Assembly (NCBI GenBank): GCA_029204225.1
Contig: CM055095.1
Location: 42,742,223-42,806,222 of the forward strand
Length of the DNA: 64,000 nt
Direction of reading: 5' to 3'
Source of the DNA: Diphasiastrum complanatum
Taxonomy: Eukaryota; Streptophyta; Lycopodiopsida; Lycopodiales; Lycopodiaceae
Position 1 is the first letter of the stretch; every line of letters starts with the position of its first letter. The translations under genes were made by a program, and so were the position numbers. Shown piece after piece: positions 35,760 to 47,072 of the stretch. The notes under the pieces are model-generated. The model was not told where the DNA came from. It was given only the letters and a program-made list of their open reading frames with translations, and made no database searches.

Positions 35760-36580
35760 TATTCATGATTTGAGACTTCTTAAAACCAAATATATATAAA
35801 TTAGGAATCTTCTTAAGTAGTTTGAATTTGTTTCATGTACTATTAAAACAGCCAAATGTTATTGAAGTTAGATACCTTGGTGGATAAAGTTGTGAATCAC
35901 TTTATTTTGACTATGATTCGAGTCTTTATATGCCTATAGATTTGGAATTGTGCTTAGTATTTGTTTAAAAAATTTAATAATTGTTGCCAATGACCAACAT
36001 AAATCATGAAGGCCAAAATTTTCACTAGGATCATGACATGATGACACCTAATTGAACACCCATAAATGACAGCTTGCATGGTCTTTCTCAAACTACAACA
36101 ATCTCACTTAATTAGTCAAGTGTTTCTGAACACATTTGTATTTTTATCAAACCCAACACAAATTAATATTATTCTAACAAAGTATATAAAAGTTTGAGTA
36201 AGTGCTAACACTCCAGCACTTGAGCTTTGATTAAGAGAGCTCAGCCTTAATCTTTAAGAGTGAACCTCATCTACAGATGTGTGTGTGTCTCTCTCTCTAA
36301 AGTTTTGCTTGGGAGGCCTAGGCAAAATAGTTAAAATAGCAATGATCGACTTATACAGTGCTTTCTTATTTCGACGGCACCATGTGTGCTTAGTTCTAGA
36401 ATTATCGGGCCGTCTTTCTTTTACAAGCCCTTTGAGTGCTTTTAAGCAACTTTATCTTTGTACTTGCAAGTCAGTTGAATATACAATTTGTGGAGAGCAA
36501 TTTTGTTGTCTTGTCTTGTTGCACTTGATGTTGTGCTGAGGTGATTGATCCGGTCGGGTGTTTAAATTGTTTTTTTAATT
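35760..36580 (+). mobile_element. Probable 5' LTR of copia element C
   Basis: Ends just before the element C primer site and contains a clear TATA box (tatataaaa, 36,183-36,191) followed by a CT-rich stretch at 36,285-36,300. The start is not resolved. Short frames inside are not genes. Confidence 0.4.
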
Positions 36581-36592
36581 TGGTATCAGAGC
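36581..36592 (+). other. Primer-binding site of element C
   Basis: TGGTATCAGAGC again, complementary to initiator-Met tRNA. A leader of about 1.36 kb follows before gag. It contains a 176-codon antisense frame (37,378-37,908) with no family features, which I do not count as a gene. Confidence 0.8.
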
Positions 36593-37949
36593 CCCTGGTG
36601 GCTTGAATCACCGCAAAAGATTAGAGAGCTGCGAATTCATGACGGTTTGTTGGCTAGGAAGCACAAAACCGAGTCTATGGAGATTCGTGGGATAGCTCAA
36701 AACTGTAAGAAGCTAAACAAAAGCAAAGAACTCTGCAGAAAGACTGCCTAGTTCAATTTGAAGCCAATTGAAGATCTGTTTGAAGCAGGTGATGGCTGAT
36801 TGTAGGGCAACCTGAGTGCAGTAGAAGGTTGCAAAAAGTGGTGTAGAGAAAAACCTGAGCATAGCTCAAGAAGTTTTTCTTCTTTCATGACTAGGGTTTA
36901 CAGGCATTAAATTGTGGATCTTTGGCTGTAGGAGATCATTTCAGGCACTTTAAGTGCATGATCATGGAGGCCACCCTAGTGCTGCCAAGGAGTGGCTAAA
37001 AGGCCATGGTCAGCCATGATGCATGGGAAGAGTAGTTTGCTTTTGAAGCTTTCTCACAACAAGGGTTTCAAATCAAAACTCTTGAAATCTCTCGCACCAT
37101 GCAATGCTTTTGCAAGCTGTGAATGGCTGAAATAGGGCATTTTGGCAGTGCGACGTGAGCTGCAAGAGGCCGTGGAAGGTAGTGGATCAGATAGAGAGCT
37201 GGATTAGAATTAGCAGCCAGAAAATCCATGAGGAGGCCATAGCCAGGGGAGCTTGGAGAGCGAAGGAGACAGACAGACCTCGCGCACACCCAGTTGCGCA
37301 ACTACCATAGCGTTTGGAGGGGTCTAGCACTTGCAAGAAATCCATTTTAGCGTGTTGAAGGAAGCTGGACCATCGAGTCATGTCTTTTGGAAATCTATGA
37401 TGGAAAATGGAGGAATATAGGTTGCAGGATCAAGGGCCACCGTTGGGATGCATGTGAAAAAGCCTGAAGGGGTCTGAAGTGCAAAGTGCATTGCAACTTC
37501 ATTAAAAATCTTCAAACTGAAAAAATTGTTGGGTCCCAAGTTTTTAAAGGGTGAAGTTTCTTCACACTGAAGAAACAGCTCAAAAACCCAAATTGCCCTT
37601 ATTTTCACCTCCTTTAGCCTGTTTTGGCCAAACGAAAGGCTATAGCCTCCAAACGAAGGGCACCCTGACTGTACCTGCAAGTACGGTACACCAAAATATA
37701 GTGATTGCCGTGGAGAAAGTGTTCGAAGCGCACCAGAAGTGATTTCACCATTCCATTGAGCAGGTAGCTGGGAGTTGGTGACGAGAAGCATCTCGAAAAG
37801 CGACGCCAGTTTGGCTTTCATTTTGGCAAAAGAGCGGTAGGTGGCCTGGTAAGCCAAAAATTGCAGGTCATTATTTTGGACTTCTGACATCACGGTTGGC
37901 TTTGGCATACACTTTATAGCCTACAGGTGGAGTTTCAAGCAGTTTGGAG

Positions 37950-38337
37950 ATGGCAAATATCAATGAGGCAATTTTGGGCGATGCAAGCAAACTTGATGGG
38001 GCCTCTAACTACAACATCTAGAAATTCAAAATGAAGAGCATTTTGATGGAGAAAGAGTTATGAGAGATCATGGCAGGTATTGAAATCCGGCCAAATACCA
38101 CTCCAGGTGACATGAGGGCCTTTGATAAAAAGGCGTAGAGAGCATTGTCCTTGATCAATCTTTCAGTGAAAGACTATGTGATCACTCATATAAGTGATGC
38201 CACGACGGCTAGGGGAGCTTGGGAAGCTCTTAGAATGCAATTTCAAACTTGCAATGCAGCTCGAGCCATGTTCTTAAAGTCGAGATTGAACGCAGTAAGG
38301 ATGGAAGAAAGTGAATCGGGAAAGCATATTATTTTAT
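37950..38337 (+). pseudogene. Copia element C gag, N-terminal part
   Basis: The ATG at 37,950 opens UBN2-type gag (ANINEAILGDASKLDG), with in-frame stops after about 24 and 35 codons and another before RALSLINLS. GAWEALRMQFQ and ARAMFLKSRL are typical gag helices. It ends at 38,337, where integrase coding begins directly. The zinc knuckle, protease and integrase N terminus are deleted. Confidence 0.7.
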
Positions 38338-40722
38338 GACTTTCATAGATGATTACTCTAGGAGGACATGGATTTATTTCTTGAAGAAGAAATCTGATGC
38401 TTTAGCTCACTTCAAGGAGTTTAAGACTTTGGTAGAGAACCAACTGGATGCACGCATCAAAGTGCTAAGATCTGATAGAGGGGGCAAATACAGATCTAAT
38501 AATTTTGAGGACTTTTGCAAGGAACACGACATCAAAAGACAATTCACACAGTCACACATGCTGCATAGTAATGGTGTAGCTGAAAGGAAAAACATGACTA
38601 TTATGGAGAGTGCACGCTCCATGATGAAGAAAATGGGCTTGACCGATTCACTTTGGTCGGAAGTGTGCAGTGCACCAACATTCTTGCAAAACAGGAGTCC
38701 TACAGTTGCGGTTCCAAATGTGACTCCCGAAGAAGCATTTACAGGAATAAAGCCAAAAATCGACAAGTTTTGTGTCACTGGATGTAAAGCCTATGTACAT
38801 GTGCAAAAGGAGGAGCGAAAGAAACTTGATGCCAAAGCAATCAAGTGTATCTTTGTCGGTTATGACGAGAGGACAAAGGCATACAGGTGTTTTGATCCTG
38901 TAATGAAAAAGATTCACATTAGCAAAGATGTGATCTTTGATGAGACGCATAGGTATGAAGATGAAGACCATGCAAGTGGTGAAAGCATCAAAAGACTTCC
39001 CACAATTTTGAAAGAAGAAAAAGAAGAAGATGCTCCACAAGATGATGTACGTGGAGACGAGAGTCGAGAGGGTGAGTATGAAAGGACACCACCTATTCAA
39101 GAGCCTAGGGGGAGGTACATACCAATAGGAGCAATAAAGGAGAAACCGGTTGGAGGTAAGAGACATTACTTAGACACTCCTTGGGATACATACTCTCCAT
39201 GTAGTGTATCACTTGAATCTAAGATACCAAAATGGTATGAAAAGATCATGAAAGACACAAAGCTAAATCAACTAGGATCTAGCACACAAGGAGAAATGAG
39301 AAGATCAATGCGGGAAAGGAAGTCTCCCAATCGTTATCATGTGAACTATGCCCTAATGAGTGACATTTTGAAGTGTCGAGAGCCATCAACTTTTGATGAG
39401 GCAAAAGATCACAAAGAATGGCAAAGGGCAATGGAAGAGGAGATAGAATCCATCCACATGCATGATACATGGGAGTTGATTGATCTACCACTGGAAAGAA
39501 ACCCATTGACAACAAATGGGTGTTTAGAACAAAGTTTCATGCGGATGGCACAATAGCAAAGCATAAGGCACACCTAGTAGTGAAGGGTTATGAGCAAAGC
39601 AAAGGAATTGACTATGAAGAGACATTTGCTCCAGTGGCTAAGTGGACTACGCTACGCCTTATCATTGCCCTAGCATCTCATTTTGGGTGGAAGATCCATC
39701 AAATGGATGTGAAGTCCGCATTTTTGAATGGTGACTTAGAGGAAGAAGTTTACATGGTCCAACCGCAGGGCTTCATGGCAAAAGGGCAAGAACAAAAGGT
39801 ATGTAGACTACACAAAGCACTTTATGGCCTTAAGCAAGCACCATGCGCATGGTATGGACGCATTGATAATTACTTTCTTTCTCATGGGTTTGTAAGAACA
39901 AATTCAGATCCAAATCTTTATGTTCTTATAAACGATGATAGCATTGCCTTGATTGTACTTTATGTTGATGATATCATTATCATGGAAATGATGAGGACCT
40001 CACTCATTCTATCAAAGCCAACTTATGCAAGCAGTTTGAGATGACAGATTTAGACCTTATGCACTACTGCTTGGGTGTTGAAGTATGGTAGACTGTGATA
40101 TCAGGTTATGTCAAAACAAGTATGTGGGCGAGGCATTGGAGAGATTTCACATGACAGAGTGCAAACCTTCCATCACCCCTTGCGAAGCTGGTAAGAAATT
40201 ATCTCGTATTGATGATAGTGCACATGTTGACGCAACTCTATTTCGTCAGCTAGTGGGGAGTTTGATATATCTTACGACTGCACATCCTGATATCTGCTAT
40301 GTTGTAAGTTTGATTAGCCAATTCATGTCATCACCCACTATGGACCATTGGAAAGCTACAAAAAGGACTTTGAGGTATGTGAAAGGTACACCTAATCTTG
40401 GCCTAATCTACAAAAGACAAAGTGTTTTACCTAAGTTGCAGGGTTATGTTGACGTTGATTGGGCAGGAAGTATAGATGATAGAAAGTCAACAACAGGTTA
40501 TGCCTTCAATTTTGGTAGCGGTTTTTTTTCATGGTCTAGCAAGAAGCAAGATACTATTTCTCTTTCTTCTACAGAAGCCAAATATAAAGCATTAAGTTCT
40601 GCTACCTAGGAAGCTATTGGCTACGTAAGTTGTTATGTGAGATTGGCATGAAGCAAGTAAACCCTACTTTTATTTTTTGTGACAGTCAAAGTGGAATACA
40701 ATTAGCTAAAAATCTTGTGTGA
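38336..40722 (+). pseudogene. Copia element C integrase-RT-RNase H, frameshifted
   Basis: The frame 38,336-39,556 gives the integrase core (FIDDYSRRTWIYFL, SDRGGKY, SNGVAERKN) and the linker to RT. A frameshift near 39,520 leads to RT (KHKAHLVVKGYEQ, FAPVAKWTTLRL, LYGLKQAPCAWYG, YVDDIII near 39,965). A second shift near 40,000-40,085 leads to the RT tail and RNase H (YVDVDWAGSIDDRKST, SWSSKKQDTISLSSTEAKY). The GGEY box has become GGKY. The sequence stops at SQSGIQLAKNLV (40,722), and the repeat array of the next transposon begins. The expected TKHIEV.YHF end is absent from the sequence right of that transposon. Confidence 0.85.
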
Positions 40723-40729
40723 AAATGTG

Positions 40730-41035
40730 AACAACAAGGAGAGCGAGGAAAATTGTAGCATTGGAAAATTTGCCTGCAAACACTGCTCAAAGCCTTTTGT
40801 GTGTTTGTGATGGCTTGTTGATGCGTGTGAACAGCAGGGAGAGTGAGAAAAAGTGTAGTGCTAGAAAATTTGCATGCAAACATTGCTCAGAGCCTTCTGT
40901 GTGTTTAGATGGCTTGTTGATGCATGTAAACAGTAGGGAGAGCGAGGGAAATTGTAGCGCTAGAAAATTTGCCTGTGAACACTGCTTAGAGCCTTCTGTG
41001 TGTTTGTGATGGCTTGTTGAGATGCCTGTGAACAT
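40730..41035 (+). repeat. Left subterminal tandem repeats, three units of about 98 bp
   Basis: Units start near 40,732, 40,831 and 40,927. Each holds a purine-rich 'gggagagcgag' core, 'aaaatttgcctgc.aacactgctca.agcctt' and 'tgtgtttgtgatggcttgttgatg'. The 82-codon Cys-rich frame across them is a by-product of the repeats. Confidence 0.85.
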
Positions 41036-41149
41036 GGAATCCATGTTGAAGGTATGTAGATTTCTTTTCCCGAAGATTCGATCGAATTTGTGAGCTCGTC
41101 TGTTGCCTTGGTGGGTTTCCCTTTTCTCGTGATGCTCTAAAAACTATAG

Positions 41150-41151
<2 letters not shown>

Positions 41152-41193
<42 letters not shown>
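41152..41193. repeat. GA microsatellite, left side of transposon
   Basis: Uninterrupted (GA)n of 42 bp about 115 bp inside the left subterminal array. Confidence 0.95.
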
Positions 41194-41196
<3 letters not shown>

Positions 41197-41325
41197 GCCC
41201 TTGTTTGAATTATTTTTGTCTTAAAAATTAACTCTTTGAAATTGCTATTTAAATTAACACTTTTGACTTCTGTCTTTTTTATTTGAAACTTTAGTGATGG
41301 ACTTTAATAGTCAAAAAGTTTTTCT

Positions 41326-43754
41326 TTGACCTTGTTATTCCTATTACTTTTCATGCAGCTTCAAAAGGGAGACAAAGTAGTTATAAGCTTGCAAGGATGT
41401 GATGTTGCTACTGGAACAATCTTTTCCCTTGATCCAAATAATATGTGTCAGGGTATTATGATTGGCAAAGGTTGTGCTTCAATACACGTTGAAAAGGTGG
41501 TTATGCCAGGAAAAGAACTTCCCTTTCCATCTAATTGGATAGAAACCACACACGAGGCCTTGGGAAGTTTCACAATATGGAGGCTATGTAACATCAAAAA
41601 ATGTACATTGCAACGTAAAAATGATTTGGTGAATAATAACCAATCGCAATTTACTAATGCTCCATCTTGAACAATTCAACAGGAAAGTCACACTTATAGG
41701 TCAACATCAATCAATGACTATATTGACTTTGAGGAATTTCATGTTTCTTTGGATACAACCAAACCGCAAGATGACTTTCCACCGATGAAGAATTCAAAAA
41801 GACACGATCAGGAAATATTAGACGAAATTATACAAAGCATCTACTTGAAAAATACAAAAAAGAAAAGGATATGCGGAAAAATGGATGTAGCTTCGCTATC
41901 GATGATAGATTGTTGTACATGTCATTGCTGTCAAATGGCAAGACTTGCTGCTATAAAACAAGTTCGTGAACAATATTGGAGACAAAACTTTTCAAGTTGT
42001 CGTACATATGTATTAGATGCAATGTCAATGGCCCCAAGAAGCTTGAAAAACTTCATGTTTCTTGGAGAGCAAGTTTGTAAGAAAGTGGCATATCGAGGGC
42101 TTCTTATTATCGATACAAGGCTACATGGTTAGATGGTTGTGTTGATGGATTCAATGGAAATCAAAATTTAAATCGACAAATTAAATGTGTAATGGCTGCA
42201 AAACAAGCTCTGCGAGAATTTGTTGAGACTATTGCTGATAGAATGCCCCAGAAATGTTTAACGAGCAAAAGTGGCATAAGAGAAACCCAATATATTGTGC
42301 CCCGCATTTATAAGCACAAGGATATGTTGCACAAGGTAAACGAAAGCTTGCAATTATGTAATGAAAAAGGAGTATCACAATCCACATTTTCACATATGTG
42401 GAATGCAGAGTTCAAGGAAGTCCAAACAACAAAAAATAATGGATTTTTGAAGTGCAACTTTTGCACATCTATCAAGATGAAGTTGATGTCAACTAAAGTT
42501 CAATCTGGGAAAGCAATAGTACATTCAAAAAAGAGATCACCATAATAGTCTTCAACGACGTTGTCAAATGGAGTACTACACTTATCGAAATCTTTCTTGC
42601 ACCAAACCTGATGAATATCTTTGTATCATACATGATAAAATGGGCCAGAAAAATACTAGTTTGCCAAGATTGTATCCAGAACCAAAAGCAACGTCAAATG
42701 CTTTTTCATTACCAATCTCATTGACTAGAATGTTAACTCATGGGCATGAGCCAAAGGCATTTGGACACTTTGAATTGGCCTTATGGAAGGGTGATTCTAA
42801 TTTCACAGTTGGTTCACTTGCTAAATGTTTGAGAGACTTGGAAACGTTCGATTTAAGTGCCTACAATGAGCATGTCAGCTTTGTTGAAGATACAAGAGGT
42901 ATCTTCGGGGCATTATTGAACAAAGAAAAATATGAAGGTGTCAAAAACCTTGTGCCTACTCCTAAAATTATTGTTTGAGATCATGAAGCATCACCTTGAA
43001 CCATAATTCCAAATGCATCTACCTTCAAATGTCTTCCGAAATGGTTGTTTCTAGAAATGGACAACTTAGGAAAGGACAATAAAAATCGATGGCTTTTTTC
43101 CTATTTATCACTACTTGTTGCTAAGGACGCATTTGAAGAAACTTTTTAATGGTGGGACATACTCAAGAAGATATTGATGCATTGTTTGGAAAGCTTTCAG
43201 ATGATCTACGAAGATCAAGTGTCTACACACTACCACAATTGATGGAAATATTTAAATATTGCAAAAAAAAGCAAATGCCGCCGTCATCCTTGATACAAGA
43301 GGTTCCGAATTTTAAGGCTTTCGTGGAAGGATACATTCCTGATGGTGCCAAAGAATTAATTGGTCATAGTCAACCATTACAATTTCGGTTTTCTCTATCC
43401 GATTCTTTCCCAGTCATGCACTACAAAATGCATCCACAAGATTTGGAATGGTTACCTACCAATGGTATTGAAATGTTGATGGTAGTCCCAAGCTTCGTGA
43501 TGGCGATCCTCAACCTGATTAGGCCAGAGGATGAAAATATTTATCTTGTGTGGATGGGCATGGCTATGAGTGACGTCATTCGTGATCAAAATGACACAAA
43601 CTACATGAAAGTTTTAGTTCAGTATTGGGAACCTATATCAAAAAAGAAGAGGACTCCAATGGAACATTACAAAGATTGTTGGGATAAGCAATGGCATCCA
43701 AACTTGGCAGATCCAAGAGTGTGGGAGTCATGCTTAAGCATTGTCTATAGCTGA
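41326..43754 (+). pseudogene. DUF7869-like DDE transposase gene, frameshifted
   Basis: Successive plus frames form one protein. 41,353-41,668: a domain with GDKVVISLQGCDVATG and LGSFTIWRL, like the DUF8039-type module of plant transposon proteins. 41,749-42,132: Cys-rich CCTCHCCQMARLAAIKQVRE and VCKKVAYRGLL. 42,192-42,545: YKHKDMLHKV, STFSHMWNAEF, KCNFCTS. 42,568-42,978: YTYRNLSCTKPDEYL, SLTRMLTHGHEPK. About 43,040-43,754: LEMDNLGKDNKNRW, then VGHTQEDIDALFGKL. The MDN..KDNKN and VGHT.EDID motifs are the hallmark of the DUF7869 RNase-H-like core. Frames change near 41,690, 42,130, 42,550, 42,980 and 43,145. Some of these may be introns; most look like decay. Confidence 0.65.
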
Positions 43755-44679
43755 AATCTAGGTGGAAATGTTGATACTGTAAAATCCATAAAAATTCCAA
43801 GCATAGCTAAAATAGTAGCAAAAGAGAACTTAAATTTACAAAAACCATAGTCATATTGGTGTTATGGGTTCCTAACAAGTATATTTTTCATAACTTTGGC
43901 AATATCATGGCAGTTACATTGTTTTTTTATTTCAAGTAGGCTTCTCTTTTAGCTACTAAAATAAACACCTAGAAAAATAATCACTTAAATCTCTTCAATG
44001 TGTTGTTTATGTTTGTAGCAAAAGGGCTGCTTGTATTCGGAGAACACTAATTCAAGTTATCCATAGGTATGAATGCATCCATCAATCAGAATTGACCGAT
44101 GCCATCAAGTAGCATGACCTTGTAATGTAAGAATAATTGAACATACTCCCTGTCAATGGGTGGGGTTTTCTATGATATGATATAAACTTATAATTGGATA
44201 CAAGGATGTAAAAGCTTTTTAAAGTCAAGTTTGCATTTCGGCTGGTTTTAGGTACTCTTCGCATGTAGCTCTCCTGCTTTAAAGAGTCCCAAAGCAATTA
44301 TATGTAGGCAATCTTTAGGACAGTTTTTTTTTCTGCAATTTTCATTTAAGCAGATTCATGCTGCTGAGCTTTAGCGTAGGATCAGAGCTATCCTACAAAT
44401 CTATTTTGCTTAACAGTATCTTTAAATACCAATACAACACAAAGTAGAGACTAGATTTCATGATTGATGTACAAATTATTACAATTTTAGAGACAAAGTT
44501 CACTGAATAAAGTTTCAACTATGTATTAAAAACTTACAGGAATTATGGAGAAAATTAGGAAGATTTCTACTTTGAAAGGAGTCTAATTGCATCCACTAAA
44601 TGGTTGCTGCTCCATGAACCATATCAAAAATTTGCTTGCTGCCATCTCGCCCTCCCTTACTAGTAGACTTCTTCATGCT
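43755..44679. other. 3' part of the transposon, no gene seen
   Basis: AT-rich sequence between the transposase stop and the right subterminal array. The 71-codon minus frame at 44,082-44,297 has no supporting features. Confidence 0.45.
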
Positions 44680-45006
44680 ATGAACGTTAGAGCTACTCCC
44701 TCACTCTCCTAGTTGCAATTGACATCACATTAGCGCTATTCCTTCGCTCTCCTGGATGCAGATTGGCTTTTTCACTTCACACTTTGAACATTAGCGCTAC
44801 TCCCTCGCGCTCCCAGCTGCAAATTAATAGAACATTAGTGCTACTCCTTCGCTCTCCTGGCTGCAAATTGAGTTCTTCACGCTATGAACTGGAACTGGTT
44901 GACAGATTGTTAGCGCTACTCCCTCAGGCAGTAATTAGCAGCCACAAGAAGGCTCTGAGTAGTGTTCGCAGGCAAATTTTCCAGCGCTACAATTTCCCTC
45001 GTTCTC

Positions 45007-45008
<2 letters not shown>
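44680..45008 (-). repeat. Right subterminal repeats, inverted relative to the left
   Basis: Repeated 'attagcgctactccctcgctctcctgg.tgcaaattg' phrases on the plus strand at about 44,688, 44,732, 44,790, 44,834 and 44,910. The last block (44,945-45,006) is the reverse complement of the left-array unit, with few changes ('ttgcctgcgaacactactcagagccttct'). Confidence 0.8.

Positions 45009-45079
<71 letters not shown>
45009..45079. repeat. GA microsatellite, 71 bp, right side of transposon
   Basis: Uninterrupted (GA)n immediately outside the right subterminal array. Confidence 0.95.
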
Positions 45080-45081
<2 letters not shown>

Positions 45082-45189
45082 TGGAGATGTGGTGGATGAC
45101 TATGGTAATCAGTTGAGCTGATTACAGGAAGTGGGCACCGATTGCCATACCATTCTTTGGAAAGCCTGGCGTGGGAGAGGGACACCAAG

Positions 45190-45224
45190 AGTTCATGTGC
45201 TCACCATGGGAGAGCACATGAACT
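45190..45224. repeat. Perfect 13-bp inverted repeat
   Basis: agttcatgtgctc (45,190-45,202) and gagcacatgaact (45,212-45,224) surround a 9-bp loop. It lies between the DNA transposon and the gypsy LTR, inside a 104-codon minus frame (45,122-45,436) that I cannot identify. Confidence 0.85.
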
Positions 45225-45454
45225 CCATCGTCTCTCCCATCAAGGAGATTTTCCAAATCTTCATTTTGTGCATGCTTGTGTAGGCTATCCATGAGATGCA
45301 TCGATCTCACAAACATCAAGCCATGGATTACCCCTATGTCCAAAAAGTGGATGATATCATTTTCAAGATACTTGTATTGCCCCAAGACAATGCTTCTTAT
45401 TGAGCTACTGCGTTGGTAAGCTCTCAAAACCTCCAAATCAATCTGCTAGACAAT

Positions 45455-46356
45455 TGTTGCGCCGGCGTCTCAAAGGGTGCTAGGACTTGAGCGGTTTCCC
45501 CAACACGTGCTTAATTCTAACACTCATCCATCATGCAGTTACGTAAAAGCCAACTCAGAAACTTAACAAGCTTATTAAACCATTCAGACTTAAGAAAACT
45601 GGAATCCCAACCAACCCGAAAGCCAACTCAGAATCCGTCCCCAAAAGGTAACCAAAGGCAAAGACAAGCCAGTGGTCGCCAAACTGACCAATTGGCATAG
45701 CGGCAAGCCCCATGTCGACAACAGGGACCCTTAGGCGCCGGCGACACAAAAAGGTTGTAGTAAGGGTCCTTCCACTTGGACCAGTCCCGGAGGCGAAACC
45801 GAAATGATAATCATCCCCAAGGATCAACTTTATTAGATTTGAAAGACGTTACATTCATACATAGATTGACCAGTCTCGGGGCCACCAACACGTGCTGGGC
45901 ATTGTGCCTGGCTCGTGCTGGTAGAGGGAGCTAAGACCTGGCGACTGGATTCCTGGCGCTGCTTGAGATGCCCAAGTTTCTGTCTGCCGGACTCCCCCTA
46001 TAGTTCTGCTGTGATTCGGCGCACCCCCTCTATTTTGAAACATAGTGCTTTATGGTAAAGCACACTTTTTAGGACTTAGTTTTTATTTTGCTGATTAAGC
46101 CTAGCAAGCCTGGCAGAATCACTCTGACTCCCGGACATGGGTCTCGGGAGCCGTCCCGGCGGTAGAATCAACTTGCTTCCTGACTAGGCCATGACTCAAG
46201 TTCCAGAGCTAGCTCATGACTTGTGACTACTTGACTAGCTCACCACAAGTCGGAGGCTCAGTCCTTGACATTCTAACTTGCTCTGGGACCTTAGGGATCG
46301 TCACCTCTTAGAGTCTTACAGGGCACGCTGGGTGCACCTGAGTCAGCTTTACAACA
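45455..46356 (-). mobile_element. Ty3/gypsy-type LTR, 902 bp, minus orientation
   Basis: Bounded by TGTTG (45,455) and CAACA (46,352-46,356), a perfect 5-bp terminal inverted repeat. In minus orientation it is preceded by a polypurine tract (GAGGGGAGGA, plus-strand complement at 46,357-46,366), so it is a 3' LTR. It is visibly more GC-rich than the surroundings. Short frames inside (45,555-46,043) are not genes. Confidence 0.75.
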
Positions 46357-46606
46357 TCCTCCCCTCATTTGAAAAAGTTGATGTCCTCATCAGGTTCAAA
46401 CTAGACCTAGGACGTATGGCACGGGCATAATTCATCGGCCTTAACAACTTTGAATCAAAAAATACATTGGCAGTAGCTCAGGAAAATTGTAGATAAAGTT
46501 CACTTACGTAAAATCTGTGTTAAGCTGCAAGTGATTTATTGACAAACTTAAGAAAGATACCTGGAAGTTCCTTGAACTTCAGAATGGCCATGAATGTTTA
46601 TGTAGG
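46357..46606 (-). pseudogene. 3' internal remnant of gypsy element
   Basis: In minus sense the end reads DEDINFF-like codons before the polypurine tract ('gatgaggacatcaacttttt'), as at the end of many plant gypsy pol genes. About 250 bp remain. The sequence is cut at 46,606, where a copy of copia element A begins. Confidence 0.45.
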
Positions 46607-47072
46607 AATGTTTTTTCTGTGGAAAGAAAGGACATTTTGCATCAGAATGTCTCAAGAAGAAGAAGGCACAAGAGAGCAAACAAAGCAACATTGCACATCA
46701 GGAGGAAGAGGAGGATGAAGAGTCATCCTTGATGGTTTCCAACAAACCACCATCATCCAAGAGCAACACCAATGATTCTTGGTGGATTGATAGTGGGGCA
46801 AGTTCCCACATGACATATCAAAAGGACATATTCTCCACCTTACTTTCTTACAATGACTTACATAGATCAATCTATACTGCAAGTAGTCAAGAATGTAAGA
46901 TAAGTGGAATAGGAACAATTCCCTTGTATGTGGGATCATCCAAAAGGATGAATCTAGATAATGTTCTTTATGTTCCTAAGTTAACCAAGAATTTGCTTAG
47001 TGTTGGCCAGTTAATGGATAATGGCCTAGATGTACAATTTAAGCATGGAGTTTGTTCCATCCTTAGAAATGA
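46607..47072 (+). mobile_element. Displaced fragment of copia element A (gag knuckle to protease)
   Basis: Matches 10,423-10,888 with a constant offset of 36,184. I see no difference in the parts I compared. It runs from inside the zinc knuckle through the protease WIDSGASSHM to CSILRN. At 47,073 it switches to a different copia family at nearly the homologous position (GRLFKLD box). It is the missing upstream neighbour of the element A sequence now at 59,568-61,811 on the other strand. Confidence 0.9.

Larger units (their letters stand above)
40725..45079 (+). mobile_element. DNA transposon with DUF7869-like transposase and inverted subterminal arrays
   Basis: The limits are set by subterminal repeats in opposite orientation. 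Three plus-strand units of about 98 bp (40,730-41,035) carry 'ggagagcgagggaaattgtagcgcta'-like cores. Five to six minus-strand cores lie at 44,680-45,008. Each side is followed or bounded by a long GA tract (41,152-41,193; 45,009-45,079). Between them is a plus-strand transposase gene. The element lies exactly where copia element C is interrupted. Exact termini and target duplication were not resolved. Confidence 0.6.

Noticed and set aside
37378-37908. 176-codon minus frame between the element C primer site and gag
   Set aside because: It sits antisense in a retrotransposon leader, with no motif, no splice support and no flanking gene structure.
40761-41009. Cys-rich repeat protein (three FACKHC-like units)
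   Set aside because: It follows the subterminal tandem repeats exactly, has no independent support, and an antisense frame is equally open.
44763-45116. Frame with a long Arg-Glu repeat, and similar frames at 18,786-18,995
   Set aside because: They read through GA microsatellites; not real RE-rich proteins.
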